NCBI GenBank assembly: GCA_024734495.1
Contig: JALMQS010000075.1
Span: 5,254,832 to 5,318,831, forward strand
DNA from: Forficula auricularia
Lineage: Eukaryota; Arthropoda; Insecta; Dermaptera; Forficulidae
DNA length: 64,000 bases
Direction: 5' to 3'
Below the pieces are notes generated by a model. The model ran no database searches and was not told the origin of the DNA. It was given only the letters and a program-made list of their open reading frames with translations. Positions within the stretch are counted from its first letter, which is position 1, and every line of letters starts with the position of its first letter. A program made the position numbers and the translations under genes. Shown here one piece after another: positions 32,745 through 45,500 of the stretch.

Positions 32745-35700
32745 TTAAGATGATGAAGATGATTGTTTTTGTTTCTTTTTCTCTGCTTCATCTTCTTTTT
32801 CTTTTTCTATTTCCACAACATACTCTTCAATTGTATCTGAATCAAGCATCTAAAAAAAATATACAAGATTAAAAATTCAAATATTAAGAGAAATATTAAA
32901 AAAAAAAAAAAAGAATATTTAAGCTAGGCAATCTAGTGGAGGAAGATTTAAAAATATTATAGTGTTTTTTGTTGGATTAGCTCCAGTGTACATTGAAGGG
33001 ACTTTTTTTTGGCTTTTCGGCCTTTCTAACTATAAGCCAATTTACTTACGATACTAATTAATTATTTTTAAAATTTGTCTCTACCTCCCCCGGGGTCAGG
33101 TTTTAGCCGGATGCCTCGAGTCGGATTCGAACCCGGGTCCATGGTTAGCAGGCTGACATGGTAACCCCTTTTTTTTTCATAATGTCTTTTTTATTGAGCA
33201 AATTTGATACAATATATATACAGTTTCGTCCCAAGACATGTGAGATTTTTATTTACAGAGGGGAATGAAAAAATCGTACATTGCCCTGCAAATTCACCGA
33301 TATGGCTAATCGTAAATTTATTTATACTGTAATCATTTGGGAAATTTTAGTCTATTGATTATTAGGTAGAGTATCAGGGGTTTTTGGTTATTTTTTATCT
33401 GGGAAAATGCTCAGGAAAAAACCCAGTTGACATGCTAACCCCTAGCCTACCCGACCCCCCATTGAAAGGACTTGGTTTGTGTTTATTTAAGATTCTATAC
33501 TTAGGTGCACTTGATGCATTAAATCGCTTAATGGAAAACGCTATCAGAAAAAAATTATTTCACGGCCATTCAGAGGTTGTCCATCTTGGTCAGATCTATA
33601 CATTTTCAGGCCTACTTAAGCATTAAAAAATGTGAATTTCGAGAATAACTAACTACTCTTAAGAAAAAATAAGATAATTTTCTTGTTTTATTCAGGAAGT
33701 TTGGGCTTTCAATTCTTAAGGGTGTTTCAAGTGATTTTAGATATATACTATGCTAATTCATCTGATGATGGTGATATAATTGTCATTTCTAATTTCAACA
33801 TTGGTCATCTAGAGCAGCGATTCTTAACAGGGGGGCCGCGAAAATATTATAATTTTTTAAGTTTTTATATCTTTACAAATAAAAAAAGCCCTATAGCCCT
33901 AATTATGTATTAAGAAATATAATGCCATTCTATCCAGAGATGCCTACTGATGGACATTCTGAAAGAATTCCTGTCTTCAGACTCTGTCATTGTTACAATG
34001 AGTTGGCACAAAAATTGGTTAACCCTTTGGAATTTTCTTTGGAAATTAATAAGGTAGCAGCTTTATTCAAGAAGCCCACAGTTATTTATGAATAATTAAT
34101 GTAATGCTGATCTATAATTATGTAATATATGATGATGATGTATGTAATGAGTATTGAAGGAGACAATAAAAGAGTGTGTCTTCTGCTGGAATTATAAATT
34201 TTATTTATTTATAACGAGACTAGTTTCGTTCATAAATTAATTCCTGTGAATCCATTGTAATAGACTGATGAAGAGGGCAAAGCCCTCGAAACTATAGTCT
34301 CGTTATAAATAAATAAAATTTATAATTCCAGCAGAAGACACACTCTTTTATTGTCTCCTTCAATATATAAAAAATTCTGCTACTCTCGGCACAAAAACTT
34401 TCAATTTAGTAATGAGTATTGTTAATGTATAATTTTATAATTTTGTAAACTGAGGCTTTTAGCAGTTGAAAAAAATGAATAAATAAATTAATTAATAAAT
34501 ATATATATTTCTTGGTGTGTTTTTTTTGATCCCCTACCTAAGCACAGTGTATAATATTTCTCGTAGTTTTTTGCCCTGACCCTACAAATGTTTAAAAAAC
34601 AATAGATTATAAAAGTGGTTGCTGTACCTGCATGGGTTTATCTCTTCGCATGACTGCAATTTCAAGATTTTTCCTTCCTGATTGCACCACTTCCAGTAAA
34701 GCTCGGATTGCTAATTTTACTGCGCCTTTCTCTGTTTGCACACTTTCATTTGTATAATATTTTTCCAAAAATTCCCGAACAGTTTTCGCACTTCGGCCAG
34801 TCGCGTTTGCTTTCCATTCGTAGTAAATACCAGATGGTTCGGTTTGATAGAGATGTGGAATACCATCATAGTCAAAGCCAGCAAGCAGGCAAGAAATACC
34901 AAATGGACGTCGACCATTGCTTTGAGTGTATTTTTGTTTTAAACCTAAAAGAAAGAAAAATCATTAAAAAAAATAATAAAAATAAAATGAGAGGAGTCTT
35001 CTGTTTTTTAAATAAAATAATTTTTAATTATTTCTAGAGACTATAGATTTGACGAAGGCATTGCCTTCATCATCAGTCTATCACAAATATTTCAAATTAG
35101 TTACAAATTAAGATTTATACATTGAAAATTTTGAAAAATATATAATGTCTTTTTCTTCATGTTTCCTCTTGGGAGATTAGAATGTAACTCCCAGAGAACA
35201 TGAAAAAGAGACATTATATGTTTTCAAAATTTTCAATGTATAAGTCTCCCAATTTGTAACTAATTTGAAATATTTGTGATAGACTGATGATGAAGGCAAT
35301 GCTTCGAAAACTATAGTCTCTAGAAATAATTAAAAATTATTTTATTTAAAAAAGCAGAAACTCTCTCTATTTTATTGTGCAACAAAATAAAAACAATTCT
35401 GTTACCATCGACAGTGAATCTTTTATTCAACTAATAAAAATAAAAATAATTTTATAAAATAGTTGATTCTTCAGCTTATTTGTGATGAATGCTTTTTTAC
35501 GAAGGAATGCAGTCAATTGTAGTTCTTGAAGAGAAAATCAATGACTGTGTCCTTTGCTTGATACAAATAAACAAATACCTATATACAGTGTTGTAGTCGA
35601 AAAATTAGCAGAAGGTATACGCTATAAACCGAGAAGGGGTATTTAATAAATGACGATACTCTAATTTAAAATAAAATGTACATCCTGCTTGATGATTTAT

Positions 35701-38700
35701 TTGAAACCACAGCCCTGCCTATATATTATATAAATGAATATAATTTTATTTGATAGAGACTCTAGTTTCAAAGGCTTGATGTTTTAATTGAAAATATGAA
35801 TAAACCACTCCATGAGAAGGTACTCATTCACAGAAAACAAATACCATAAGTTAGACAGTTGTTTATTTTCGTCTTGAATTGACAATAGTAAAATTAAATT
35901 TTATAATCTTTGATATTGAATATCCATATTTGAAGGCCTCGAAGAAAGGAAGCAACTTGTATTTATAAAAAATATTAAAATTACATATATCAACAAAATT
36001 CTTCTACATGTAAATTTTATAAGTATTTCAATATATTTCATTTACGAGTTTTTAAATGTTTAGTAAAGGTATCTTTTTTGAGTACATATGTAACAATGAA
36101 GGAAACAAATAAAATGCTTCTTTCCTCTCTCCACAAAAGTTTTAAACACTGCTATGGAGAGAGGAAGGAAGCATTTTATTTGTTTCCTTCATTGACCCTT
36201 TGAAACCCTGAAGAAGGAGAGAAGAGTCCTCCGAAACGTCGGTTTGAAAGGAAAGGAGTCCAATAAATTTGCACATAAAGGTATGTTATGTGTGTTAAAT
36301 TATTCTTTCCTCACTGGACCCTGGGCTGCCTTACGTTATTTTCAATTAAATGAGAATTTAGATGCGATTTCCAATATAAAAAATTAAACTTGCCCTATAA
36401 AATCATTGAGAAAATATTCAAATTAAAAACAAAGATAATAAAGAAAATTGAATTTATTTTTTATTTAGGAAACAAATCAAAGATTTTAGTAGAAATATTT
36501 TTACATTGCATATCAGAGGGTTTCGTCCCCTTGGGAATCGAACCCAAGCGCTAACTAAGCTTGCCGGGCTGTTAGCCAAACCCTTAAGACAAATCTCTCT
36601 CCGATATGCAACATATATAAGAAATAAAGCTACAAATTTTTCACTCCCTTCAACTCGAATGAAATAGTAAAAAATTAGGCTAAACTGAAAAAAAAGTCCC
36701 AAGGGGACGAAACCCTCTGATATGCAATGCAAAAATATTTCTACTAAAATCTTTGATTTGTTTCCTAAATAAAAATAAATTCACTTTTCATTTTTATATA
36801 ATTTGGTTGATTTTTGGAAAATTCCATCTTTTTTCAAAAAAGAAACTCAAAAAGATGCTTAAATCTTTACATTAATCATTTAAAGATAATAAAATTTTAG
36901 TTAGACTTTTGTTTTTTAGAAAATAAATATAATATTTATAGGAAAGACTCAAGATGAAGGTCAAGTCTTTGAAATTATAATATCTATCCAATAGGTATAT
37001 GTTTATTTATATCAGAGAACACCCTCTTTGATTTCCTCTATGAAATCGACAACTCTGCTACACTCGACAAGAAAATGTTTTCAAATTATATTTTTCTTTA
37101 AATCCCCTCCTCAGAGAAGGGAAATAAATTGAATGAATTCCTTCGTAAAAAAACATCTTCATAGTTAAAAAAAAAAAAATGTTTAATTTTAGAAGGTAAA
37201 TTAAATAAAATACCTGCAATATATCTTGTGATATATTCAAGAGTGACGGGATCTTCTACGGTAAGTTTGTGAGATTGGCATTCAATCTGGGCACGATTAA
37301 TTAAAATTCTTGCGTCAGCAGTTAAACCTTTAATAAAAAATAAATAAAGCATATTATCATTAGAGATGAATAGTAATAACCTAATAATTCTAGAAAAAAT
37401 AAATTAAAATAAAGTTGAAGGAGATAATAAAAGAGTGTGTCTTCTGCTGGAATTATAAATTTTATTTATAAAGAGACTATAGTTTCGAGGGGCTTTGCCC
37501 TCTTCATCAGTCTATAACAATTGATTCACAGGAATTAATGTATGAATGGAAAGCGAAAATTTCCAGCAGTAGACACATTCTTTTATTGAACTGAATAAAT
37601 GGGGCTCTCAAAATTTAGTTAACTTTAATTCAAACAAGACTCAATGCTGTCTAATTTCTAGGCGCGAAAATAAAGATTTCCCTGATATTCACTTCGATTC
37701 GAATACCCTGAAAATGTGTGACAGCCTATCCATGTTGGGCGTCTCTGTCGCATCTGACCTGTCTTGGAATGAACACATCTCCTCTGTAGCGAAATCTACA
37801 GCAAGGAAGATTGGCCTCTTATTCAGGTCCAAGCGATTTTACAAACCCCCACAACTTCTCACCATCTACAAGGCCCAAATCCGCCCCTGTCTCGAATACG
37901 GCTCTCATCTATGGAGAGGAGCCTCAAAATATTCTCTTGCTACCCTTGATGCAATTCAGAAACGAGCCGTCAGGCTAATTGACCCTCACCGACTCCCTCG
38001 ACTGGCTGGCTCACCGAAGAAATGTCTCCGCCCTTTCCCTTTTCTATAGATACTATCACGGCAGGTGCTCTGATGAGATAAAATCAATAATTCCCCCCAA
38101 AGCATGCTTTGCACGTAGCACGCGTTTTGCCGACTCCCAACACTCTTTTCGCGGTCAAATTAGAAAAGTGCCGGACCACTTCATTCGCCAATTCATATAT
38201 CCCCAAGACTTCAAGGAACTGGAACTCTCTCCCAGCCTCCATCTTTCCCAGCACTTATAATCTTCAAACCTTCAAAACCGGAGTGCATAGACACCTACGT
38301 CTACACCCTCTCACTTAATCAACTTTCCCTTCTCTTCGGTAATGCAAGGGTCTTTCGAGATCCATAGGGGCTGCATCTTTACTGGTACACCCCTTCTTGC
38401 ATTCGATTGCATTAAAAAAAAAAAAAAAAAAAAAAATTGTCTCCTTCAATATATAAAATTTCTGCTACCCTCAGCACAAAAATCTTTCAATTTAATTTAA
38501 AATAAAGTTGTATAAATCTTTAAGTTTTTAAGTTTTACAAAAAGATGACTTCTAAAACATGATCGATATTAAAATAAGAATAAAAATAGAATAAAGAACA
38601 AAAAGATGCAGCTCCTATCGATCTTGAGACCCTTGCATGTTAAAGCCACGAGTGGGGTCCCAACCAACCCCTAGAGGTTCTTATCACGATGCGAGAATTA

Positions 38701-40818
38701 GTTCTGGCTTACAAGTGTTGTAACCTTTATGCATCAATATAAATAAATAAAAAATATTTATACAAATTAAATTATGGTAATAATAATTGAATAATAATAT
38801 AAATAATATAAGAATGCAGGACCCCCCCCCCCAAACCATCCATAAATTTCGGAACCTAAGGTTGATGAATATGATAGTATTTTCTAGAGAAAATTTCGTT
38901 TAATCTTTTTTTATATTTTATTTATTTGATGTATTTTTATGCAAAACAATAAGTATATTTTGCTATCTAGGAGCATCGATAAGGCGACTTCCTTGAAAGC
39001 AAAGCAACCAGAGTAGCCAAAATTGTATGCACAACTCAAAGTGGCCAACAAGCCCAAGATTGAATAATTTTTTTAATAATGATATTAATAAAAGAAGAAT
39101 TTGCCCCAAAAATGAACAAGCTCTTTAGTTCGGAGTGGAGCCTTGTATGAAAAGAAAAGAAATTTTAGGGAATGGGTAGGATTTTAAGGTATCTGTGGAT
39201 ACCGGTCTATAAATCATAGGGATAAATGAATTGGCTAATGTGTTTGTTCGGATATTATCTAATTTAATCGTGAAGTTGTGTTGAATGTTTGAAAATCGAG
39301 AGGGGCCTCCAAGCATACTCTTGCCACACTGGATGCAATTCAGAAGAGAGCAATTAAGCTAATAGGAGACCCGGCTCTAACCAACTCACTCGACTCCCTA
39401 GCTCACCGAAGAACCGTTTCTGCCCTTTCCCTGTACTACAGATACTATCATATCATGTCTGTTCAGTAGAGCTGAAATCACTTATCCCCCCCTAAAGCCC
39501 TTTTTACGAGAAACACGCGGTTTTCGACCGCTCAGCACCCCTTCGCTGTCAAATTGGATAAAAATCAAACAAGCGCTTTCGCTAACTCTTTTATTCCTAT
39601 CACCTCGAGAGACTGGAACTCGCTCCCTGCCACCATCTTTCCCGCGACTTATAACCTTCAGCTATTTAAGACCCATATCCATACCTAAAAACTGATTGTG
39701 AAAGGATTAACGAAAATTTGTAAAAAAAAATTTGTACTTTCTGCTCTCAAATGACTGTTAAAGGCATAAAATTAGCTTCTTACTTGGTACAGTTTATAGT
39801 GGTAATATTGAGCTTCTCTTTCAAATCTTTTGAGTATCTCGCGGGCTGCATAATCACATACTACTAAAGGGCATTTGTGCCTGCCTCTGTAACTGCCTAC
39901 CTACCTACCTATGTCCACCCCCATCCCCACCCCAGGGAGGGGGGTCCAGTGGCCTGCTAAAGGGCATTTGTTCCTGTGTCTGTACCTATATCATCACATA
40001 GGTACTACTAAAGGGCATGTACCTATGTTTGTATGTTTGTATGTCACGCGGATGGGGGTCCAGGGAGCTATTAAGGGGTATTTGTGCCTATGTCTGTACT
40101 TATATATACCTAAGTGAGGCTGGAAGGTGGGGTCCATGGGTGGGGAGTCCAGGGGGCAAGTTTACTGGGTTGGAGAGTGATCAGAGGCGGGGGAGAAGTT
40201 CCGGAGTTGGGGATATGGTCGGTGGGGTGGAGAGTAGTTGGAGATGGAGGAGAGGGAGTGTTCAAGTAATGGGGGGTCCAGTGGGCCCTTTGGCTAACAA
40301 GAGGCCCACAGAAGGCGGGCCTTGCAGCTAGTAATAATAATAATAAAATAGATTTATGACAATTTTCTCGGGAAAAGAGTATTATATTCGTTGATAGCGC
40401 CATCTAATACAAGATAGATTCAGAAATATATGAGGGGGAGTTTTCTGCACCCTAGCCAAGATAGGTAAATTAAATAGATATATTTTAATATAAATAGATA
40501 TATTTAAAAAAATACCTGCAAATGCCATAACGACATGATCATCTAATAAACAAATTTTCCTAACAGTCCTCTCCTCTTGTAATTTCGCGACCGATTTCTT
40601 TTCCACCCCTAAAACAACGACATCGCCGCCGCGAACTCCAACCTAAAAAAAACAAACAAATATTTTGTTTATTGTTTGATAAAAAAATATAAATTAATAA
40701 ATTTCTTTATACTAACCGCAGTTGAACCTTTTCGGACGGCTTCTTGTGCGTATTCTACTTGAAGTAAATGTCCATCGGGGGAGAAAACAGTGATTGCTCT
40801 ATCGTAGCGAGAACCCAT
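32745..40818 (-). CDS. PSMA7: 20S proteasome subunit alpha type-7 (alpha4)
   Basis: Complete gene with five exons: 40818-40717, 40642-40516, 37327-37214, 34944-34628, 32849-32745; phases match throughout; 254 aa, against about 248 in vertebrates. Non-catalytic alpha-ring subunit of the 20S proteasome core. The N-terminal alpha signature [20 protein letters not shown] is present, then [63 protein letters not shown], and the C-terminal charged tail KKKQKQ followed by five Ser. MGSRYDR adds two residues to the common MSYDR start. A minus-strand AATAAA overlaps the 3' UTR just after the stop. Introns 2-4 contain hammerhead elements, a LINE and tRNA-derived repeats. It diverges from SNW1, with start codons 1.8 kb apart. 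Confidence 0.96.
33000..33175 (-). repeat. tRNA-derived SINE
   Basis: Minus strand: TCAGCCTGCTAACCATGGAC then CCGGGTTCGAATCCGAC, matching a tRNA anticodon arm and T-arm (B box GGTTCGAATCC). An A-rich tail GGCCGAAAAGCCAAAAAAAA follows. In the last PSMA7 intron. Confidence 0.65.
33820..33860 (+). mobile_element. Single hAT end
   Basis: CAGCGATTCTTAACAGGGGG after TCTAGAG is the terminal repeat of a hAT family. The other end was not found nearby. Confidence 0.4.
34157..34408 (+). mobile_element. Hammerhead inverted-repeat element with 13-bp TSD
   Basis: A 252-bp unit flanked by perfect GTAATGAGTATTG (34144-34156 and 34409-34421). Starts AAGGAGACAATAAAAGAGTG and ends ACAAAAACTTTCAATTTA. The left-arm ribozyme is truncated, the right-arm one intact. 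In PSMA7 intron 4. Confidence 0.88.
34255..34308 (+). ncRNA. Hammerhead ribozyme, intact core
   Basis: CTGATGA 34265-34271, stem II GAGGGC/GCCCTC with loop AAA, GAAA 34288-34291, C, loop TATA, GTC 34297-34299 (cleavage after 34299). Stem I pairs UUGUAAU(A)GA with UCGUUAUAA, with one bulged A and two G-U pairs. Stem III is the palindrome ACUAUAGU, only two pairs as a monomer. Confidence 0.82.
35030..35095 (-). ncRNA. Degenerate hammerhead (left arm)
   Basis: CTGATGA, stem II GAAGGC/GCCTTC and GTC remain, but GAAA reads CAAA with an altered junction. Confidence 0.5.
35273..35335 (+). ncRNA. Hammerhead ribozyme, near-intact core
   Basis: CTGATGA, stem II GAAG/CTTC, GAAA plus one extra A, then CTATAGTC. 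The extra base may disturb stem III. Confidence 0.5.
36050..36335 (+). mobile_element. Hammerhead element, GTCGG family
   Basis: Inverted CCTCTCTCCACAAAAGTTTT / CTATGGAGAGAGGAAGGAAG arms, a ribozyme, and the tail TTTCCTCACTGGACCCTGGG followed by TTTTCAATTAAATG. Homologous to 63286-63937. No target duplication recognised. Confidence 0.6.
36197..36251 (+). ncRNA. Hammerhead ribozyme, intact core
   Basis: Stem I CCUUUGAAACC/GGUUUGAAAGG (ten pairs around one G-G mismatch), CTGAAGA 36208-36214, stem II GGAG/CTCC, GAAAC then GTC, cleavage after 36240. Stem III is ACGU, which cannot close within one molecule. Confidence 0.82.
36455..36880. repeat. Fold-back repeat with tRNA-like B box
   Basis: Inverted arms AAAGATTTTAGTAGAAATAT and complement (36478 and 36735). 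The left arm contains on the minus strand GCTTGGGTTCGATTCCCAAG, a tRNA T-arm. The tail CAAAAAGATGCTTAAATCTT is shared with 51535-51995. Confidence 0.55.
36940..37080 (+). repeat. Relic hammerhead element end
   Basis: CTCAAGATGAAGGTCAAGTC then TTTGAAATTATAATATC resembles a broken hammerhead. It is followed by the family-type tail GACAACTCTGCTACACTCGA. Confidence 0.4.
37466..37520 (-). ncRNA. Hammerhead ribozyme, near-intact core
   Basis: Minus: CTGATGA (37510-37504), stem II GAGGG/CCCTC with one bulged C, GAAAC, TATA, GTC (37477-37475). On the sense strand of PSMA7 intron 2. Confidence 0.68.
37589..38435 (+). mobile_element. 5'-truncated LINE
   Basis: A frame with [40 protein letters not shown] and [15 protein letters not shown] is the reverse transcriptase thumb/C-terminal region of a Jockey-like LINE. 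It breaks near 37980 into a second frame, then ends in a poly-A tail (38414-38435). ATTG at both sides restores the hammerhead element sequence TTTTATTGTCTCC. Confidence 0.85.
38520..39120. other. AT-rich intron, nothing recognised
   Basis: PSMA7 intron 2. No coding or clear repeat end. A C-run lies at 38822-38831. Confidence 0.35.
39125..39695. mobile_element. LINE fragment with inverted 5' part
   Basis: 39300-39695 (plus) encodes [20 protein letters not shown] and continues to the C-terminus. 39125-39300 is the same protein's later part (NTLANSFIP) on the minus strand. Head-to-head copies of one LINE are typical of twin-priming inversion. Confidence 0.65.
39853..40331 (+). mobile_element. 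Helitron-like element, 3' end
   Basis: Ends GGCCCACAGAAGGCGGGCCT then TGCAGCTAG before T, with the GGCCC/GGGCC hairpin. The body repeats CTACTAAAGGGCATTTGTGC three times and is G-rich. The left border is approximate. Confidence 0.55.
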
Positions 40819-42596
40819 TATTTAGGATTCAACAAAATCAAAAACTAATCAACAAATTTTAATTACAAATATTTAATAAGATCCAAAATGCTGTGTCATA
40901 TAAAGTTTAGAAAATTGTCGGCAGAGAATTATTTGCAGTTTAACGCTGGGGGAAAATGTCAAAGAATATAAAATAAATGACACTGCAATAATTTCAAAAA
41001 TGTATTTTTAAATATAAATAAAATAAAAAAATAAAAAGAATATTAAAATTAAGATATTGATTGTTAAATTAATTTTTATAGATTATTTCAATTGAATATT
41101 ATAAATAAATATAATTATTATTTTAATTTTAAAATTAAAGCGCTACGGATAAATAATGAACTAGTCATGCATCCTAGTAAAAAAAATATTATTTCATTAT
41201 TAAATTTCGCCAAAAATAATTATGATAATGTTTAATAATAATTCAAGATATTAAAATAAAGAATACACAAATAGTAGTGAATTTAATCTACTATAAAAGC
41301 TTAATAAAGTAAAAACAAAATGTCCATTAGTACAGTTGATCGATGAATCTTTTTGTTTGTTGTGCAGTATAAATTAAAAAATTCGTCTACCCAATCGATT
41401 ATAGAGTAGCGTTGAATAGATGTTTTAAAATTCTAATAATAATTGAGATTTATTTTGACCCCTAAGTTGCATGATATGAGTCTACTAAGAATACAACATT
41501 AATAGGACCTTTGACTATATAGTCAAAGAATAGGACAATGGGAGGTCCCTTCCCCTAATTTTGTGTCTTTTTGTATTTAAAGTAGCTTAACGTTAATACT
41601 TTTTACGAAAATTATTTATTTTAATACTTAAGGTAGTTGTTTTGCGACAATACTAGCAAAAAGTTAATGTTAGAGTATATAGAACACACAATAATGATTC
41701 ATAATTCATAAGCCCAAAACTTTTTGCTGTTTATGTACCGATTTTAGCCAATATACAGTGCTCGTTTGATAAATCTGGCACCATTGTAAGAGATTGAATA
41801 TTTTTATATTAAAATAACAGATAAAATACATTTTAAAAGTTAAAAAAATTTCTAGAAAAATCGTTTTGTTATTTTTTAACAAATGTAATCAACGCCTATG
41901 TTACACCTTATGAAAATTATAATTTTGAAAAATCTAGCGCATGCGCTCTTTATACATCTTTCGCTGGTTAAATAAATGCGCTGTTGCCAAATTGTTTTTA
42001 GCGTAAATTTTTTATACATTTTTCATTATTTATTCATTATTATCTCAGAAACTGTGTCTTAACATTAAATATGTATGCAAATTTTCCGATATCCCGTATA
42101 GTGCAATGTATAAGAGTGTGAAAAACTATATTTGATATTTAATATCTCGGGAACTATATATTGTTCATAAATTTCGTTTTGCCACCAATCAATGCAGAAG
42201 TATTTAACCCAATTGGCGGAACAACTACCTTAAATAAGAATTAATTAAAATCGTAATCAGTCATAAAATAAAAATTTGCAGTAAAAACAAAACAAATCAA
42301 TTCAATATTGGCGCTTTTTTATGTTTCCGAATTTTACCAACAGAGGACCATAGAAAATTGTTTAACATATTTAGAGCGTACGTCTCTTTTCTAATCTTTC
42401 TTCCCTTCTAGCCTGAATAAACATTGGATATTGAGCAAAATAACAGCCATTTTACATTATATTGTTTATTAAAAAAATGTTCTTAATCTTTATTTTTCGG
42501 TTATAATTGGATTAAATTATTTTATTGAAGTTGTTTGAATTTAATATATGTTTATATTTTGATAAATAAACTTGAATTGTTTCAACATCGACCAGC
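40819..42596. promoter_or_regulatory. Divergent PSMA7-SNW1 upstream region
   Basis: 1.8 kb between the start codons of two housekeeping genes reading away from each other. It is very AT-rich. A TTAA-family element occupies 41632-42229. Promoter function is inferred from position; no core promoter motif is compelling. Confidence 0.4.
41632..42229. mobile_element. TTAA-family 'GGTAGTTG' element, copy C
   Basis: GGTAGTTG/CAACTACC ends with TTAA at 41628-41631 and 42230-42233. About 600 bp, shorter internally than copies A and B. Confidence 0.75.
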
Positions 42597-45500
42597 ATGT
42601 CGTTATCAAGGTGAGGAAATGTCATTTTACTATATTCTCTGATTTTTTAATACCTCTTTAACATTTCTATATTATCTATATATATTAAATCTATTTATAT
42701 TATATATTATCTATTCCCATAGAAAAGACATTAATTTTTATGTTTATAATAAAAAAATTTGCCGGGTTAACTTAATATTTTTTTATATGGTTTTGTTCAC
42801 ACTTTTTGCATGGAGTAAATAAAACAAGACATTATTCTTTGAAATAAATAATAAAAAAAACGCCGCTACATTAGCTTTATTTTAAAATTAATTTTCATCT
42901 TTATGTTAACGTTTCAAAATTATTAATGGTTAAAATCAAGCAAAACCAAAGGTTAAAAATCTACAAAAAGCCTTATCTAGAGAATAATCAAAAAGTAATA
43001 GTTTTTAGATATTAATTATTTTGTCATATTTATGTGTATTAAAAAATAATATTGTGATGAGAATGATGTTTTGCTTCACCTTGGCTGGATGTCACAGCGT
43101 CTTTTGATAGATAAAAACAATTATTATATCCTCCAAAACACTTGAGATATCAAATTCATTCTTAATTCTCTTTGATAACGAATGGTTAAAGGGAATTTTT
43201 TATAATTTTAGTCTAAATATTTAATTAAACCTGAACTGGTACAAAAATCACCTACAAACGGCCACATCGTCAATTTAAATTAAACTTAATTCTTCTTGAA
43301 GGGATCTTTTGACGTTTTATTTAATGACACTTTTTAAAAATAAATCAAATTAAAAAAAAAAAAACTCCAAACCCAAATTTGTGAATTGCAAAAAATTAAA
43401 AAGTTGCTTTAATGACACTTTTATGTACGATTTAATAATAAGTCTAATAAAGACTTAATCTAAAAAGGGTTTTGATATTTTTATTACATAAACACACACA
43501 TACATATAAAGTATATATGTACCAGGTGTACAGTTTAAAACGGTGCATCGCTCATACTATGCGTTAATTCAACCGAATTTATCGCGCGGAGAATTGTCTG
43601 GGCTCCATATATAAGTATTGGTATAATACATCTTTTGTAAACTTTAATCTTATTCTGAAGAGAGATATCATTATTTTTAAAAATGTACTTTAATCCCCAG
43701 AACTTGCTCCATGATTGACTTTTTCTTCTTTTAATTTCGAGATCCATTTTATTCTTAAACGATATGACCTGTCCCAAATAAATTGCATTTACTTTAGTTT
43801 GTATTGGTGGTAAGTCGTCCTTCATCTTTACATTTATACTGGGACCGTTCGTTATAATTAAAGATTGACATATAAACATTCTAAATAAAATTTATTATTG
43901 AAAAACTGAACAAAATTCATCTGTTTCAATTCCCCAAAGAATCAGACAGATGAGAATTGTAGTAAATTTATAAGAACCATACTATTAGGAAAATAGAAGA
44001 AAACGCGCCTGAGCTAGAGAGTTGAATATATATAAAATTTGATTATAGGATCTGGTCAGGGGATCCATCGCTTAAATGGAAAAGGCATTTGCGGGCTTAA
44101 CGCAGAAGATGTCGGATCATACCCGACTGGGTCCTGTATCTTTTTTCAACTCTTGGTTCAGTATCAAAAACGAGTCTGGTCCCAATTGCACCAAAATAGG
44201 GCAGTGGCCGGATAAAAAGTCTTAACTTTCGCGTTCATCTAACGTTAACATGTAAACATTCTAAATAAAATGTATTATTGAATATCTGAACAAAATTCAT
44301 CTGTTTCGATTCCCCAAAGAATCAGACAGATGGGAATTTGACATATTTATGTTTTGGAATATGCTCTTTTTAAATAAATTATTAACAACTTTGGACACTT
44401 TCTGCTTTGCCGCAATCGCCATCAACTTTCTTATTTTCACTGGAACTACCCAAATATTTTTGCATCATTAGATTAAGTGTTAAAAACTAAGATGATTTTG
44501 TATAATGCACTTGATGTCTAAAATTTATTATTTCTGAGTTATTTTAGATAGTTTGTAAAATCTACCAATTTAGCGTTCATTTTTGAAAATTAATAATAAT
44601 TAAACTATTGTTTGTAGAATTAATTTGATCAAATTAAACTATAAATTAGACATTAAAGAATCTCACTTTATCATAAAAATTCAAATTTTATATCCAGGAT
44701 GACTATAATAATCGTTTATTTCTGAAAATAAAAAAGTTGTTAATACTCAATTTTTTCAAATGGGACATGGCATAAATTTTCAAAAGTTGTTAATGATTTA
44801 TTTAAAAAGAGCATATACCAAAACATAAATATGTCAAACTCCTTTCATGAAAACTTTTAATGAACGAGTTCTGTGGAACACCCTGTATATATTTTTTTTT
44901 ATTCAAGATAATTTTTCTCCAAACAAATCTGTATCATGGGCTATATTCAAAATATTTATTTGTTTATAATTGTTTTTACAACTATATTTTTTTTACATTA
45001 TCGATTGAATAACATAAATTGAAGGCTTGTATTTATTATACATTGTGTCCTTAAAGACTCGACACAGGCAAAATAGATATTTTTAAATATTCAATATGAT
45101 TTCATCATTTATGATTCAAAGGTACAGGTATCTGTGTGATTTTCATTGAATTCATTTGAATTTTGCAATCGCAAATGATGGAAATCATATTGAAAACATT
45201 ATTTATCATTACAATTGAATAAAAAATTGATAATAAATTTCACTTCTTAAAAATAGGTATTTTTGCCTATGTGTCCAAACTTTAGGAGCACCCTTTAGTT
45301 AGATTAATAAGCTGACGTGTTCTGATGTGGCCATCCATTTGACTTTACCATACAACCTGGCCCCTCACTTATATTTATTATTTATAATCATGTAGGGGAG
45401 GGGGGTTAGTTTTTCCATTTTTAGACTTCTGGGGTCCCACTGATTATGTATACAAAATTTGGTTGAGTTTGGTAAATGGCCAAGATTTTCATTTTTTGAC

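Larger units (their letters stand above)
34988..35431. mobile_element. Hammerhead inverted-repeat element with 14-bp TSD
   Basis: Flanked by TAATAAAAATAAAA at 34974-34987 and 35432-35445. Long arms (CTATAGTCTCTAGAAATAAT and complement) carry hammerhead-like cores, followed by a unique tail with ATTCTGTTACCATCGACAG. It starts 43 bp upstream of the PSMA7 exon 4 acceptor. The duplication is low-complexity. Confidence 0.7.
37418..38496. mobile_element. Hammerhead inverted-repeat element with 14-bp TSD, split by a LINE
   Basis: Flanked by TTAAAATAAAGTTG at 37404-37417 and 38497-38510. Start AAGGAGATAATAAAAGAG and end TCTTTCAATTTAAT match the sister copies. About 228 bp remain after removing the LINE at 37589-38435. 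In PSMA7 intron 2. Confidence 0.82.
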
